From: Diaphorobacter aerolatus
GTDB taxonomy: Bacteria > Pseudomonadota > Gammaproteobacteria > Burkholderiales > Burkholderiaceae_C
NCBI RefSeq assembly: GCF_014489535.1
Contig: NZ_CP060783.1
Coordinates: 2,108,001 to 2,172,000 of the forward strand
Length of the DNA: 64,000 nt
Reading direction: 5' to 3'
Below the pieces are notes generated by a model. It was not told the origin of the DNA, ran no database searches, and saw only the letters and a list, made by a program, of their open reading frames with translations. Position numbers and translations under genes: made by a program. Below are positions 17,916 to 28,054 of this stretch, piece after piece (position 1 is the first letter of the stretch; every line of letters begins with the position of its first letter).

Positions 17916-18054
17916 ACAGGGCACGCTGGTGCGCCTGTTCGACAACATCGTCGCGCCCAGCCCGCACGCGCACTATCTGTGCTGGCGCACCGGGACGATG
18001 GATCGCTGGGAATGCTCGGCGTTTGCCGACTGGCTCAGGAAGACGCTGGCCTGA
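17785..18054 (+). pseudogene. Duplicated 3' fragment of the LysR regulator gene
   Basis: Repeats the last 89 codons of the LysR gene (VCGLHWPAPSEGSQFND ... WLRKTLA) in an open frame without a start of its own. It lies between the truncated and the intact glcD copies. Confidence 0.9.
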
Positions 18055-18396
18055 ACGTCGACGCCGAGGCCGCTTCAAGTTCACACAGGCATGCAAATTT
18101 GTTCACGCCGCGCGCGCGGTGCATGAACTACATTCAGGGCATGAGCACAGCCCCATCGTCCACCGATCAGAAGCCGCCATCGCCGAGCGAACGTGCCGCG
18201 CGCCAGAAGGAAATCGTCGCGGCCCTGGGCAGGCACCTGCCCGCGCACGCATTGCTCTGGAATGCTGAAGACACCACGCCCTACGAGTGCGACGGCCTGA
18301 CGGCCTACCGCCAGCGTCCGCTCGTGGTGGCCCTGCCCGAAACCGAAGAACAGGTGCAGGCCGTGCTGCGCGTCTGTCACGGGCTTGAAGTACCCG
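17785..18396. repeat. Tandem duplication, copy 2 (612 bp)
   Basis: Same extent as copy 1. The junction is GTACCCG followed by GTCTGTGG; copy 2 continues into the intact glcD sequence. No long shared sequence is seen at the two borders, only a single G, so recombination between long repeats did not create it. Confidence 0.95.
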
Positions 18397-19650
18397 TCGT
18401 CGCGCGGGGCGCGGGCACGGGCCTGTCGGGCGGAGCGATGCCGCACGCGCTGGGCGTGACGCTGTCGCTCGCCAAGTTCAACCGGATTCTTGAAGTCGAC
18501 CCCGTCGGCCGCACGGCGCGCGTGCAATGCGGCGTGCGCAATCTGGCGATCAGCGAGGCCGCCGCGCCGCACAACCTGTACTACGCGCCCGACCCGAGCA
18601 GCCAGATCGCCTGCACCATCGGCGGCAACGTGGCCGAGAATTCCGGCGGCGTGCACTGCCTGAAATACGGCCTCACCGTGCACAACGTGCTGCGCGTGCG
18701 GGGCTTCACGATTGAAGGCGACCCGATCACGTTAGGCAGCGAGGCGCTTGACGTGCCGGGCTACGACCTGCTGGCCGCGATGATCGGCAGCGAAGGCATG
18801 CTGGCCGTGGCACTCGAGGTCACGGTCAAGCTCATCCCAAGCCGCAGCTCGCGCGCTGCATCATGGCGAGCTTCGACGATGTGCGCAAAGCCGGTGACGC
18901 GGTGGCCGCAGTGATCGCCGCGGGCATCATTCCAGCGGGTCTGGAAATGATGGACAAGCCGATGACCGCCGCCGTCGAAGACTTCGTGCGCGCCGACTAC
19001 GACCTGACCGCCGAAGCCATCCTGCTGTGCGAGAGCGACGGCACGCCCGAAGAAGTCGAAGAGGAAATCGGCCGCATGAGCGAGGTGTTGCGCCACGCCG
19101 GCGCCACCGCCATCACCGTGAGCAACAACGAGGAGGAGCGCCTGCGCTTCTGGAGCGGCCGCAAGAACGCCTTTCCCGCCAGTGGCCGCATCAGCCCGAC
19201 TACATGTGCATGGACTCGACCATCCCGCGCAAGCGCCTGGCCGACATCCTGCTCGCCATCCAGGAGATGGAGAAGAAATACCGCCTGCGCTGCGCCAATG
19301 TGTTCCACGCGGGCGACGGCAACCTGCACCCGCTGATCCTGTTCGATGCGAACGATCCTGACGAGCTGCATCGCTGCGAACTGTTCGGAGCCGACATCCT
19401 CGAAACCAGCGTCGCCATGGGCGGCACGGTGACCGGCGAACATGGCGTCGGCGTGGAAAAGCTCAACAGCATGTGCACCCAGTTCACGACCGAGGAAAAC
19501 CAGCAGATGTTCGCCCTCAAGGCCGCGTTCGACCCCAAGGGTCTGCTCAACCCCGGCAAGGTGATCCCGACGCTCAACCGATGCGCGGAGTACGGCAAGA
19601 TGCTGGTGCGCGGCGGACAGATCAGGCATCCGGAACTGGAGCGTTTTTGA
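18141..19650 (+). CDS. glcD: FAD-linked oxidase, glycolate oxidase subunit GlcD / D-lactate dehydrogenase type; two frameshifts
   Basis: FAD-dependent 2-hydroxyacid dehydrogenase (glycolate or D-lactate). The PP-loop for FAD is VVARGAGTGLSGGAMP, followed by IACTIGGNVAENSGGVHCLKYG; the C-terminal domain has NVFHAGDGNLHPLILFD and GTVTGEHGVGVEK, and ends PKGLLNPGKVIPT. The frame breaks at CCC 18836-18838 (PKPQLARCIMASFDDV follows in the next frame) and at CCC 19195-19197 (SPDYMCMDSTIPRKRL follows). Adding one C at each gives 503 residues, normal length. The ATG at 18141 is my choice; 18123 is possible. No glcE or glcF follow, so a single-subunit D-lactate dehydrogenase is as likely as GlcD. Confidence 0.85.
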
Positions 19651-19800
19651 GCGCGCCATAGCGCGACTTCCTACGCGCGGGTTCTGCGGGCTCAAAATGG
19701 CACGGCGGCGGACGACGCACACCTGCCGTGGCCTACAAGCGAACGGGTCGCCGGTGTTCAAGAATGGCGGCTTTCCGGCTGAAAAGTAAAAGGAATCGCC

Positions 19801-20220
19801 ATGTTACGAGCTGTTTGCCTCTTTCCGTTGAGCGCAGTGCTCTGCCCCGTCTCCCTCTGCGCGGCGCAGGCGCAGAGCGGCATTCCGCCGATGGTGAAAA
19901 CCGAGGGCTCCGTGCAATATGCATGCGGCGGCATCGGCTCCGACGAGTCCACCGCGATGCGCGGGGCGATGAAGGAATATCCGCTGTCGCTGCTGTTCTC
20001 GCAAAAAAGCGGCGAGTATCTCGCCAGCGTTGATGTCGAGATCACCGGCAAGGGCGGCAGCGACAACACCGATGCACGCTTCAAGGCGCAGGGGCCGGTG
20101 TGCCTGCTCAAGCTCCCCGCAGGGCAATACACCGTCAAGGCGACCGCTCCGGAGAAGGAAAGCCAGAGCCGCAACGTGACGGTCGGCAACGAGGGCAAGA
20201 CGCTGGACTTCCGCTATTGA
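19801..20220 (+). CDS. Periplasmic protein with a carboxypeptidase regulatory-like beta-sandwich
   Basis: 139 residues with a signal peptide (MLRAVCLFPLSAVLCPVSLCAAQAQ). The mature part has a short Cys pair (ACGG and GPVCLLKL) and ends in LPAGQYTVKATAPEKESQSRNVTVG, the pattern of small beta-sandwich domains found in carboxypeptidase regulatory-like proteins. AAAAGGAA lies upstream of ATG 19801. Function not known. It is not linked in an obvious way to neighbours. Confidence 0.7.
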   Translation: MLRAVCLFPLSAVLCPVSLCAAQAQSGIPPMVKTEGSVQYACGGIGSDESTAMRGAMKEYPLSLLFSQKSGEYLASVDVEITGKGGSDNTDARFKAQGPVCLLKLPAGQYTVKATAPEKESQSRNVTVGNEGKTLDFRY

Positions 20221-20261
20221 GTTGAGCCGCGAGCCGCCAGCGCGGCGACAATAGCGGCATC

Positions 20262-20788
20262 ATGGCCAACAACGATTCCTCCATCCCATCCTCCGCATCC
20301 GGCAGCAGCAGCGACGGCAACGGCACGACCCGGGCGACTACCAGTCCCATCTGCAGGCGGGCAACGCGCTTGTCGCTCAGGCACAGACCGTCGCGACCGC
20401 CGACTTCAAACAGGCCCGCGCTCTGTGGCAGGAAGCGGGCAAGCAATACTATCTGGCCCACAAGGCCGACCGCGACGAGCCCGAGGCCGCGTTTAAGCTC
20501 GCACAGGCCTGGATGGCCGAGGCGCACGCGCTGCAAAAGGAAGGCTCGGACAACGCCAGAATCATGTGGGAAAACGCCGCAGCGCAGGCCGAACTGGCCT
20601 TCGATCTGACGCCTGAGAATGGCCGTCTGGCGATGGCGGTCGCCACCTGCTATCACTACTCGGGACACCCCGAAGAGGCAGAGGCCTGGCAGCAACTGGC
20701 CAGGCATTTGCTCGACGGTGACGCCAAGCTCGAAGGGCATGGCGAGAACAATGTGCAGTCCACGGGCGATCCTGAAGCGACGGACTGA
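20262..20788 (+). CDS. Hypothetical protein with a TPR-like helical core; one frameshift
   Basis: About 175 residues once the frame is joined. After a low-complexity start (MANNDSSIPSSASGSSSDG) the frame breaks at CCCGGG 20329-20334; adding one base gives TPGDYQSHLQAGNALVAQAQ and a helical region with repeat-like pairs (FKQARALWQEAGKQYYLAHKA, AAFKLAQAWMAEAHALQKEG, ENAAAQAELAFDL, GRLAMAVATCYHYSG). The Ala-rich helix pairs look like TPR units. No signal peptide, so cytoplasmic. I do not recognise a named family. It converges with the DUF445 gene. Confidence 0.65.
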
Positions 20789-20807
20789 AGTCCCGTTGCC
20801 CGTCGTC

Positions 20808-22145
20808 TCACTGCCGCGTGAGCATGGCCCAGATGATCGTGGCGTGCGAGATCACGAACAGCACCAGACCGATCAGGCCGCCCACGATCGTGCCGTTGAT
20901 GCGGATGTATTGCAGGTCGCTGCCGATGTGTTGCTCGATCAGTTCGGCCATCTCCAGCGCATCCCAGCGCTCGACGGTCGCGCGGATGTGCTCGGCGACC
21001 GATTGCGCCACATCGGGTGCCCATTGCGCGGCCCAGAGTTCGAGCCGCACGTTGAGCCGGTGGCGCAGCGCCGCATCGCCCACGAGTGACATGCCCAGCC
21101 ACTTGCCCATCTGCGAAACGTTGCGCGCAATCGCGGAATCCTCGTCCTGCAAATCGCTGCGCAGCCTGCCGCGCAGGTCGGCCCAGATTTCGTGCACGTA
21201 GGAGCCAAGCGCCTCGTCATTCTGCAGATAGATGCGGATTTGCTCGCCGCGCTGCTCCCAGTCCGGATCCTCCTGCATGCGCTCGATCAGGCGCTTTATG
21301 CCCAGATCGAGGGCGTCGCGCAACTGGTGGTTGGGGTCCTTGGCGACCTCGACCAGCAACGTCTCCACGGCATGCGAGATCGCCGAAGCACCCTTGCCGC
21401 TGAGCCAATCCGTCGGCAGCACCTTCTGCTTGAGCGGATGCTCGCGTTTGATCCAGTTGACCAGCGTCTGCGCGATGAAGCTGCGCGTGTCGGGCGTCTG
21501 CAGCAAGGTATTCAGCCGCACCAGCAGATCGTCGAGCAGCACCTGGTGGCGGCGTTCATGGGTGAACGCACCCAGCGCTGCGGCCATGGTGCGCGAGATG
21601 TCGAGCTGCCCGATCAGCGCCTTGGCCGCGCGGTTCAGCAATTCCTGGATCTTGTCGTCTTCCACGGTGTCGAGCGCCGTCGCCAGCAAGCGCGATACCT
21701 GCTTGCCGAGCAGACCGGCGTTGGCGGGCGAGGTCAGCCACTGCGCGAGCATGTCCGCCGGGTCATGCCTGCGGATCATCGTCACGAGCGACGGCGCATC
21801 GAGAAAGCGGTCGCGCACGAAGGCCGACAGGTTGTCGCCGATGCGGTCCTTGTTGCGCGCGATGATGTTGGTGTGCCGCGAGAGATACGGCAGCGGAATG
21901 CGCTTGAACAGCGCCGAGACGGCAAACCAGTCGGCGAGCGCACCGACCATGGCGGCCTCGGACATGGCGCGGATGCATTCGACCCAGAGATTCTGCGGAA
22001 ACGCATAGGTCAACGCGAACACCACGACCACGGCAACGAACAGGCCCGTGGCCTGCGCCTTGGCACGTGACAAATGCGCCGCACGGGCTGCCGTGGCGGC
22101 GCTGACACCCGGCGAATCCAGATCCTCCAGCGGAAGCATTTGCAT
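20808..22145 (-). CDS. DUF445 family membrane protein
   Basis: 445-residue protein with one membrane segment at each end (TGLFVAVVVVFALTYAF and GLIGLVLFVISHATIIWAML) and a long soluble part between. DUF445 features are AMSEAAMVGALADWFAVSALFKRIPLP, HTNIIARNKDRIGDNLSAFV and VGGLIGLVLF. The function is unknown. Several start codons are possible (22181, 22157, 22145, 22139) and none has a good ribosome binding site; I use the ATG at 22145. Confidence 0.85.
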   Translation of the reverse strand: MQMLPLEDLDSPGVSAATAARAAHLSRAKAQATGLFVAVVVVFALTYAFPQNLWVECIRAMSEAAMVGALADWFAVSALFKRIPLPYLSRHTNIIARNKDRIGDNLSAFVRDRFLDAPSLVTMIRRHDPADMLAQWLTSPANAGLLGKQVSRLLATALDTVEDDKIQELLNRAAKALIGQLDISRTMAAALGAFTHERRHQVLLDDLLVRLNTLLQTPDTRSFIAQTLVNWIKREHPLKQKVLPTDWLSGKGASAISHAVETLLVEVAKDPNHQLRDALDLGIKRLIERMQEDPDWEQRGEQIRIYLQNDEALGSYVHEIWADLRGRLRSDLQDEDSAIARNVSQMGKWLGMSLVGDAALRHRLNVRLELWAAQWAPDVAQSVAEHIRATVERWDALEMAELIEQHIGSDLQYIRINGTIVGGLIGLVLFVISHATIIWAMLTRQ

Positions 22146-22255
22146 ACGCACAAGCATAGCCCGACAGGCGCGTGAAATCATGCCTCACGCTGTAGGAGAT
22201 GAACGCGTACGCCCGTCTGCGGGGCGACCGACTACTGCCGCTGCCCGCGCTACAG

Positions 22256-22675
22256 CTATTTGCCGTTGATCGCCAGCAGTTCGACTTCAAAGTTCAGCGT
22301 GGCGTTCGGCGGAATCAGGCCGCCGCCCGCGCCGCGCGCGCCGTAGGCGATGCTGGCCGGACAGGTGAGCTTGGCCTTGCCGCCGACCTTCATCTTCTGC
22401 ACGCCTTCGGTCCAGCACGGGATCACGCCGTTGAGCGGAAAGTCGATGGACTGGCCGCGCTTGATGGAGCTGTCGAACTCCTTGCCGGATTCCGGGAACC
22501 AGCCGCGGTAGTGGACGCGGACCGTGTCCGTGGACTTGGGGGTGGGGCCGGAGCCTTCCTTGAGGCTTTCGTAGATGAGGCCGGAGGTGGTGGTGACGGG
22601 GTCGGCGGCTTGGGCTGCTGTGGCCGCAGCGAGGGCCAGGGTGGCTGTGGTTGCCAGGCGGAGGATGTTTTTCAT
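22256..22675 (-). CDS. FKBP-type peptidyl-prolyl cis-trans isomerase, exported
   Basis: Assists folding of periplasmic proteins by cis-trans isomerisation of prolyl bonds. 139 residues with a signal peptide (MKNILRLATTATLALAAATAAQA) and one FKBP domain showing VRVHYRGWFPESGKEFDSS, GVIPCWTEGVQKMKVGGKAKLTCP and YGARGAGGGLIPPNATLNFEVELL. The GWTEG of many FKBPs is CWTEG here, as in Mip-like bacterial proteins. I chose ATG 22675; the longer frame to 22768 runs through a repetitive intergenic element. Confidence 0.92.
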   Translation of the reverse strand: MKNILRLATTATLALAAATAAQAADPVTTTSGLIYESLKEGSGPTPKSTDTVRVHYRGWFPESGKEFDSSIKRGQSIDFPLNGVIPCWTEGVQKMKVGGKAKLTCPASIAYGARGAGGGLIPPNATLNFEVELLAINGK

Positions 22676-22710
22676 CGGGTTTTTGGTGGAGGTGGTTTGG
22701 TTGATAGCGG

Positions 22711-22915
22711 AGGCCGGGACTGCCCCGGCGGGGCAATCACTTTTTGCTTGCGCGCAAAAAGTAATCAAAAACGCGCTTGGAAGTCACGCGGCGGAACTCA
22801 CTTCGCTACTTCGTAGCTCCGTTCGGACAACCGCCGCGAGTCAGTGGAATGCGCAGAGGTGGGTTCGGCACTTTGCTTCGCTCGTGCCGCTCGTGGCGAG
22901 GGTGGGTGACGGTGC
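22711..22915. repeat. Probable interspersed structured repeat
   Basis: A gene-free stretch with several inverted arms: ACTTTTTGC and GCAAAAAGT (22739-22762, perfect 9-bp stem), CCCCGG next to CGGGGC at about 22720-22735, and GCGGCGGAACTC against GACAACCGCCGCGAGTC further on. Sequences of this style (a hairpin ending in AAAAAGT plus a GCGGCGG arm) are, as I recall, scattered between genes in related genomes. Only one copy is in the window, so the repeat status is an inference. Confidence 0.4.
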
Positions 22916-22920
22916 AGCAA

Positions 22921-24065
22921 TCACCCTTTGCCAGCCGCAATCCCCATCGCATCCAGAGCCTTCGAAAGATAACCCACCGTGCGATCCACGTTGTGCCATT
23001 TTTCGAGGCCGAACAAGCCGATGCGGAAGGTCTTGAAGTCCGGGCCTTCGTCGCATTGCAGCGGCACGCCGGATGCGGCCTGGACTCCGACGGCGACGAA
23101 GGCCTTGCCGGACTGGATGTCGGGGTTGGTGGTGTAGCTCACCACCACGCCGGGGCCTTGAAGCCCTCGGCCGCCACGCTGGGGAAACCGCGCGATTCGA
23201 GCAGTTTTCGCACCTTGGCACCGAGTTCGATCTGTTCGTCGCGCACCTTGGCGAAGCCGTAGTCGCGGGTTTCGAGCATCACGTCGCGCAACTGCACGAG
23301 CGCGTCGGTCGGCATGGTCGTGTGATAGGCGTGCTGGCCTTTTTCGTAGCCCTCGGCGATGGTCATCCACTTCTTCAGGTCGCACGAGAAGCTGGAGCTT
23401 TGCGTGGGCTCGATGGCCTGGCGCGCGCGCTCGGAGAGCATCACCATCGCGCAGCAGGGCGTGCTGCTCCAGCCTTTTTGCGGCGCGCTGATGAGTATGT
23501 CAACACCGGTCTTCTGCATGTCCACCCAGATCGCGCCGGAGGCCACGCAGTCGAGCACCATGAGCGCGCCGACGTCGTGCGCGGCGTCGGCGATGGTCTT
23601 GATGTATTCATCGGGCAGCATGATGCCGCTGGCGGTCTCGACGTGCGGAGCGAAGACGACCCGGGGCTGCTCGATGCGGATGGTTTCGGCCACGTCGGCG
23701 GCCAGCGCTGGCGCCCAGGGGTCCTGCGGGCCCTCGCCCTGCTTGCGGGCCTTGCAGACGATGGAGCCGCCACCCAGGGCGCCTTCATCGAAAATCTGCG
23801 TCCAGCGGTAGCTGAACCAGCCATTGCGCACGATCAGCACCTTCTCGCGGTTGGCGAACTGGCGCGCGACGGCCTCCATGCCGAAGGTGCCGCTGCCCGG
23901 GATGAGCACGGCGGTGTGGGCGTTGTAGACCTGCTTGAGGGTGCCGAGAATGTCCTGCACCACGCCAACAAACTTCCTGGACATGTGGTTGAGCGCGCGG
24001 TCGGTGTAGACCACCGAAAACTCCATCAGACCATCGGGATCCACATCGGGCAGCAATCCGGGCAT
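22921..24065 (-). CDS. Class V aminotransferase, alanine/serine-glyoxylate type; one frameshift
   Basis: PLP-dependent enzyme that transfers an amino group to glyoxylate, about 381 residues once joined. Visible are PGSGTFGMEAVARQF, FAPHVETASGIMLPDEY, MVLDCVASGAIWVDM and the PLP lysine region ISAPQKGWSSTP. The frame breaks at GGGG 23153-23156 (on the minus strand FKAPG is followed by VVVSYTTNPDIQSGK in the next frame); one added base restores it to the stop at 22921. ATG 24065 has TGGAGAT upstream. Glyoxylate use would fit with the glcD gene 3 kb away, but this is inference. Confidence 0.88.
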
Positions 24066-24202
24066 CGGTATATCTCCAGTTATGGGCTCGCGGTCAGCAT
24101 TCACACAAAGCGTCCGCCGCGAGCCCGTTCAGCCAAGAAACACGGGTATGTTCTACGGTTATCTTTTCGATAGAAATACAGCTTAGCACGCACATCCGCG
24201 CG

Positions 24203-24922
24203 TCATCGCGCGGCGGTCTGGCGCCTGCCGAAGATGCCGCTGCCCACACGCACCAGCGTGCTGCCGGCAGCCACGGCGGCGGCCAGATCGTCGGTCATGC
24301 CCATGGAGAGCGTGTCGAAGCCGTCGAGGCCCGGAATCCGCTGCGCCGCCATCTCGTCGAACAATTGCCTTGCGCGCCGATGCACCGCAAGCTGGGCATC
24401 AAAACCGTCGGCTGGCTCGGGAATGCACATGAGCCCGCGCACCACGATGCGCGGCAGCGCCGCGGCGGCCCGCGCCAGTTCGGCGGCCTCTTGCGGCGCG
24501 ACGCCGGACTTGTTTGCGCCGCCGTCGATGTTCACCTGAATGCAGACCATGAGCGGCGGCAGGCTTTCGGGCCGCTGCTCGGACAGGCGCTGGGCGATCT
24601 TCAGGCGATCGACCGTGTGCGCCCAGTCGAAATGCTCGGCCACGAGGCGCGTCTTGTTGCTCTGGATCGGTCCGATGCAATGCCATTCGAGCCGCTCGGG
24701 CAGGCCGAATCCCGCCACCTCGGTCATCTTCTCGACCGCCTCCTGAATGTAGTTCTCGCCAAAGCGGCGCTGCCCCGCCTCGGCCGCCTCGCGCACGGCG
24801 GCAGCGGCAAAGGTCTTGGAGACCGCCAGCAGGCCCACGTCTGCCACCGGACGCCCGGCCCGTTCACAGGCGTTTGCGATCTGCTCGCGCACGCGATGGA
24901 GATTGTTGGAAATCGTCGTCAT
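24203..24922 (-). CDS. yggS: YggS family pyridoxal phosphate homeostasis protein
   Basis: PLP-binding protein with the alanine-racemase-like barrel but no known catalysis; it buffers free PLP and affects amino acid pools. 239 residues. The PLP lysine is Lys36 in LLAVSKTF. Other family motifs are FGENYIQEAVEKM, LEWHCIGPIQSNKTR, NIDGGANKSGV and LSMGMTDDLAAAVAAGSTLVRVGSGIFG. It is divergent from pilT, the same arrangement as in many other bacteria. Confidence 0.95.
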   Translation of the reverse strand: MTTISNNLHRVREQIANACERAGRPVADVGLLAVSKTFAAAAVREAAEAGQRRFGENYIQEAVEKMTEVAGFGLPERLEWHCIGPIQSNKTRLVAEHFDWAHTVDRLKIAQRLSEQRPESLPPLMVCIQVNIDGGANKSGVAPQEAAELARAAAALPRIVVRGLMCIPEPADGFDAQLAVHRRARQLFDEMAAQRIPGLDGFDTLSMGMTDDLAAAVAAGSTLVRVGSGIFGRRQTAAR

Positions 24923-25041
24923 AATGTTCGTTCAAGAGTCAGTTTCGGTCGATCCGACTAGCGGTTCAAGTCAAACAAACGTAACCTGTCGATCTGTTTG
25001 GAAACAAGACTCCAAGCGTATCAAACGATCTGAGGGATCCC

Positions 25042-26085
<1,044 letters not shown>

Positions 26086-26144
26086 TGCGCTAGTACCAAC
26101 TCCACACCGGCACAGGCAATGCGCGCCGGTACAGGAAGACCCCG

Positions 26145-26777
26145 ATGAAAGGCATCTTCGACCTGCTCAAACCCAAGAGCCCCAAGGAGGGCAGGGAGAT
26201 TGCCGAGTCGACTCTTTTCACGACCGCGTTTTCCATGGGCAAGAGTGCGGGCAAATCCGCCGCTCCCTGGGAGGCACGCGCCGTCGAGGTGGTGGCCCAG
26301 CGCGTTCCCAAGAGCCGCGGCGGCAAGCTGCTGGAGTCGGTCTGGGAAAAAGACCAGTACATGTCGCACCTGAGCAAGGACGCGCTGGAGCGCATGCAGC
26401 GCTTTTTCGCGTTCGCGTCGGTGCCGCCGGGCCGCGACCTGATCCGCCAGGACGAATACGGCACGTTCATGGTCGTGCTGCTCACGGGCAGCATCGGCGT
26501 GGATCGGCGCCAGCCCTGGGGCGAGCACCTGCGGCTGGCCGAGACCCGGCCCGGCGACATCCTGGGCGAAATGTCGCTGCTGGACAGCGGCATCCGCTTT
26601 TCCACCTGCACGACGCTCACCGACTGCGAGATCGCCGTGCTCAGCGCCGACGCCATCGACGAGATGATGGCCCAGGACGCGCCGCTCGCCGCCGCGCTGA
26701 TTGCATTGCTGGCGCGCAAATTGTCGCTGCGCCTGCGCGTGGTCAGCTCGCGCCTCAGCGACAATCCGAATGGATGA
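26145..26777 (+). CDS. Cyclic nucleotide-binding domain protein between pilT and pilU
   Basis: 210 residues. The N-terminal 80 residues are of unknown type; the C-terminal part (about 85-195) is a cNMP-binding beta-roll: LIRQDEYGTFMVVLLTGSIGVDRR, RPGDILGEMSLLDSGIRFSTCTTLTDCEIAVLS. The GEMSLLDSGIR segment corresponds to the phosphate-binding cassette of cAMP receptor proteins (usual GE..L....R.A). There is no helix-turn-helix, so it is not a transcription factor. Its place between the two retraction ATPases suggests that it tunes pilus retraction in response to a cyclic nucleotide, possibly c-di-GMP or cAMP. That role is an inference. Confidence 0.88.
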   Translation: MKGIFDLLKPKSPKEGREIAESTLFTTAFSMGKSAGKSAAPWEARAVEVVAQRVPKSRGGKLLESVWEKDQYMSHLSKDALERMQRFFAFASVPPGRDLIRQDEYGTFMVVLLTGSIGVDRRQPWGEHLRLAETRPGDILGEMSLLDSGIRFSTCTTLTDCEIAVLSADAIDEMMAQDAPLAAALIALLARKLSLRLRVVSSRLSDNPNG

Positions 26778-26886
26778 AACTTGAACGGCTGGCCATCTTC
26801 GATAGCCAGCCGCTCTACCCTGCAACCACCCACAAACACCGTTAGCGACCCGCCCTCGGGCCTACCGGGAGACCAAGAGGATTCAA

Positions 26887-28023
26887 ATGGAACGCGATCA
26901 GGCCAGTAAATTCATCAACGATCTGCTTCGTCTGATGGTCAGCCGCGGTGGCAGTGACCTGTTCATCACCGCCGAATTCCCGCCCGCCATCAAGGTGGAC
27001 GGCAAGGTCACCAAGGTGTCGCCACAGCCACTCACGCCCGCGCACACGCTGATCCTCGCCCGCTCGATCATGAGCGACAAGCAGATTGCGGATTTCGAGC
27101 GCACCAAGGAGTGCAACTTCGCGATCTCGCCCGCGGGCATCGGCCGCTTCCGTGTGAACGCCTTCGTGCAACAGGGCCGCGTCGGTCTGGTGCTGCGTAC
27201 GATTCCGCTCACGCTGCCGACGATTGACGGTCTCGGCGTGCCGCAGATCCTCAAGGAAGTCACGATGTCCAAGCGCGGGCTGTGCATTCTGGTGGGCGCG
27301 ACCGGCTCGGGCAAATCAACGACGCTGGCCGCCATGCTCGACTGGCGCAACGAGAACTCGTTCGGCCACATCATCACGGTTGAAGACCCGGTGGAATTCG
27401 TGCATCCGCACAAGAACTGCGTGGTCACGCAGCGCGAGGTGGGACTGGATACCGACAGTTGGGAAGCGGCGCTCAAGAACACGCTGCGCCAGGCGCCCGA
27501 CGTCATCCTGATGGGCGAAATCCGTGATCGCGAAACCATGGAACACGCCGTGGCCTTTGCCGAAACCGGTCACCTGTGCCTCGCCACGCTGCACGCCAAC
27601 AGCGCCAACCAGGCGCTGGATCGCATCATCAACTTCTTCCCCGAAGAACGCCGCGCGCAACTGCTGATGGACCTGTCGCTGAACCTGCGCGCGCTGGTCT
27701 CGCAGCGCCTGATTCCCAAGCAAGACACCAAGGGCCGCGCCGCGGCCGTGGAGATCATGTTGAACTCGCCGCTGATCGCCGATCTGATCTTCAAGGGCGA
27801 GGTCGCCGAGATCAAGGAGATCATGAAGAAGAGCCGCAATCTCGGCATGCAGACCTTCGATCAGGCGCTGTTCGACCTGTTCGAGGCCAACATGATCACC
27901 TACGAAGACGCGCTCAGGAATGCTGACTCGGTCAACGACCTGCGCCTGCAGATCAAGCTGAGCAGCCAGCGCGCCAAGACCACGGACCTGTCGGCGGGCA
28001 CCGAACACTTCGCCATCGTTTGA
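26887..28023 (+). CDS. pilU: Type IV pilus accessory retraction ATPase PilU
   Basis: PilT paralogue that works with PilT in forceful retraction. 378 residues. N-terminal GGSDLFITAEFPPAIKVDGKV, Walker A GATGSGKST at 137-145, LMGEIRDRETMEHAVAFAETGHLCLATLHANSANQALDRI for the Asp/His boxes. The C-terminal tail of about 30 residues (LQIKLSSQRAKTTDLSAGTEHF) is longer than that of PilT, as usual for PilU. 109 bp after the cNMP-binding gene. Confidence 0.96.
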   Translation: MERDQASKFINDLLRLMVSRGGSDLFITAEFPPAIKVDGKVTKVSPQPLTPAHTLILARSIMSDKQIADFERTKECNFAISPAGIGRFRVNAFVQQGRVGLVLRTIPLTLPTIDGLGVPQILKEVTMSKRGLCILVGATGSGKSTTLAAMLDWRNENSFGHIITVEDPVEFVHPHKNCVVTQREVGLDTDSWEAALKNTLRQAPDVILMGEIRDRETMEHAVAFAETGHLCLATLHANSANQALDRIINFFPEERRAQLLMDLSLNLRALVSQRLIPKQDTKGRAAAVEIMLNSPLIADLIFKGEVAEIKEIMKKSRNLGMQTFDQALFDLFEANMITYEDALRNADSVNDLRLQIKLSSQRAKTTDLSAGTEHFAIV

Positions 28024-28054
28024 GCGCCAGGAACACGCATCGGAGAATTTCTGA

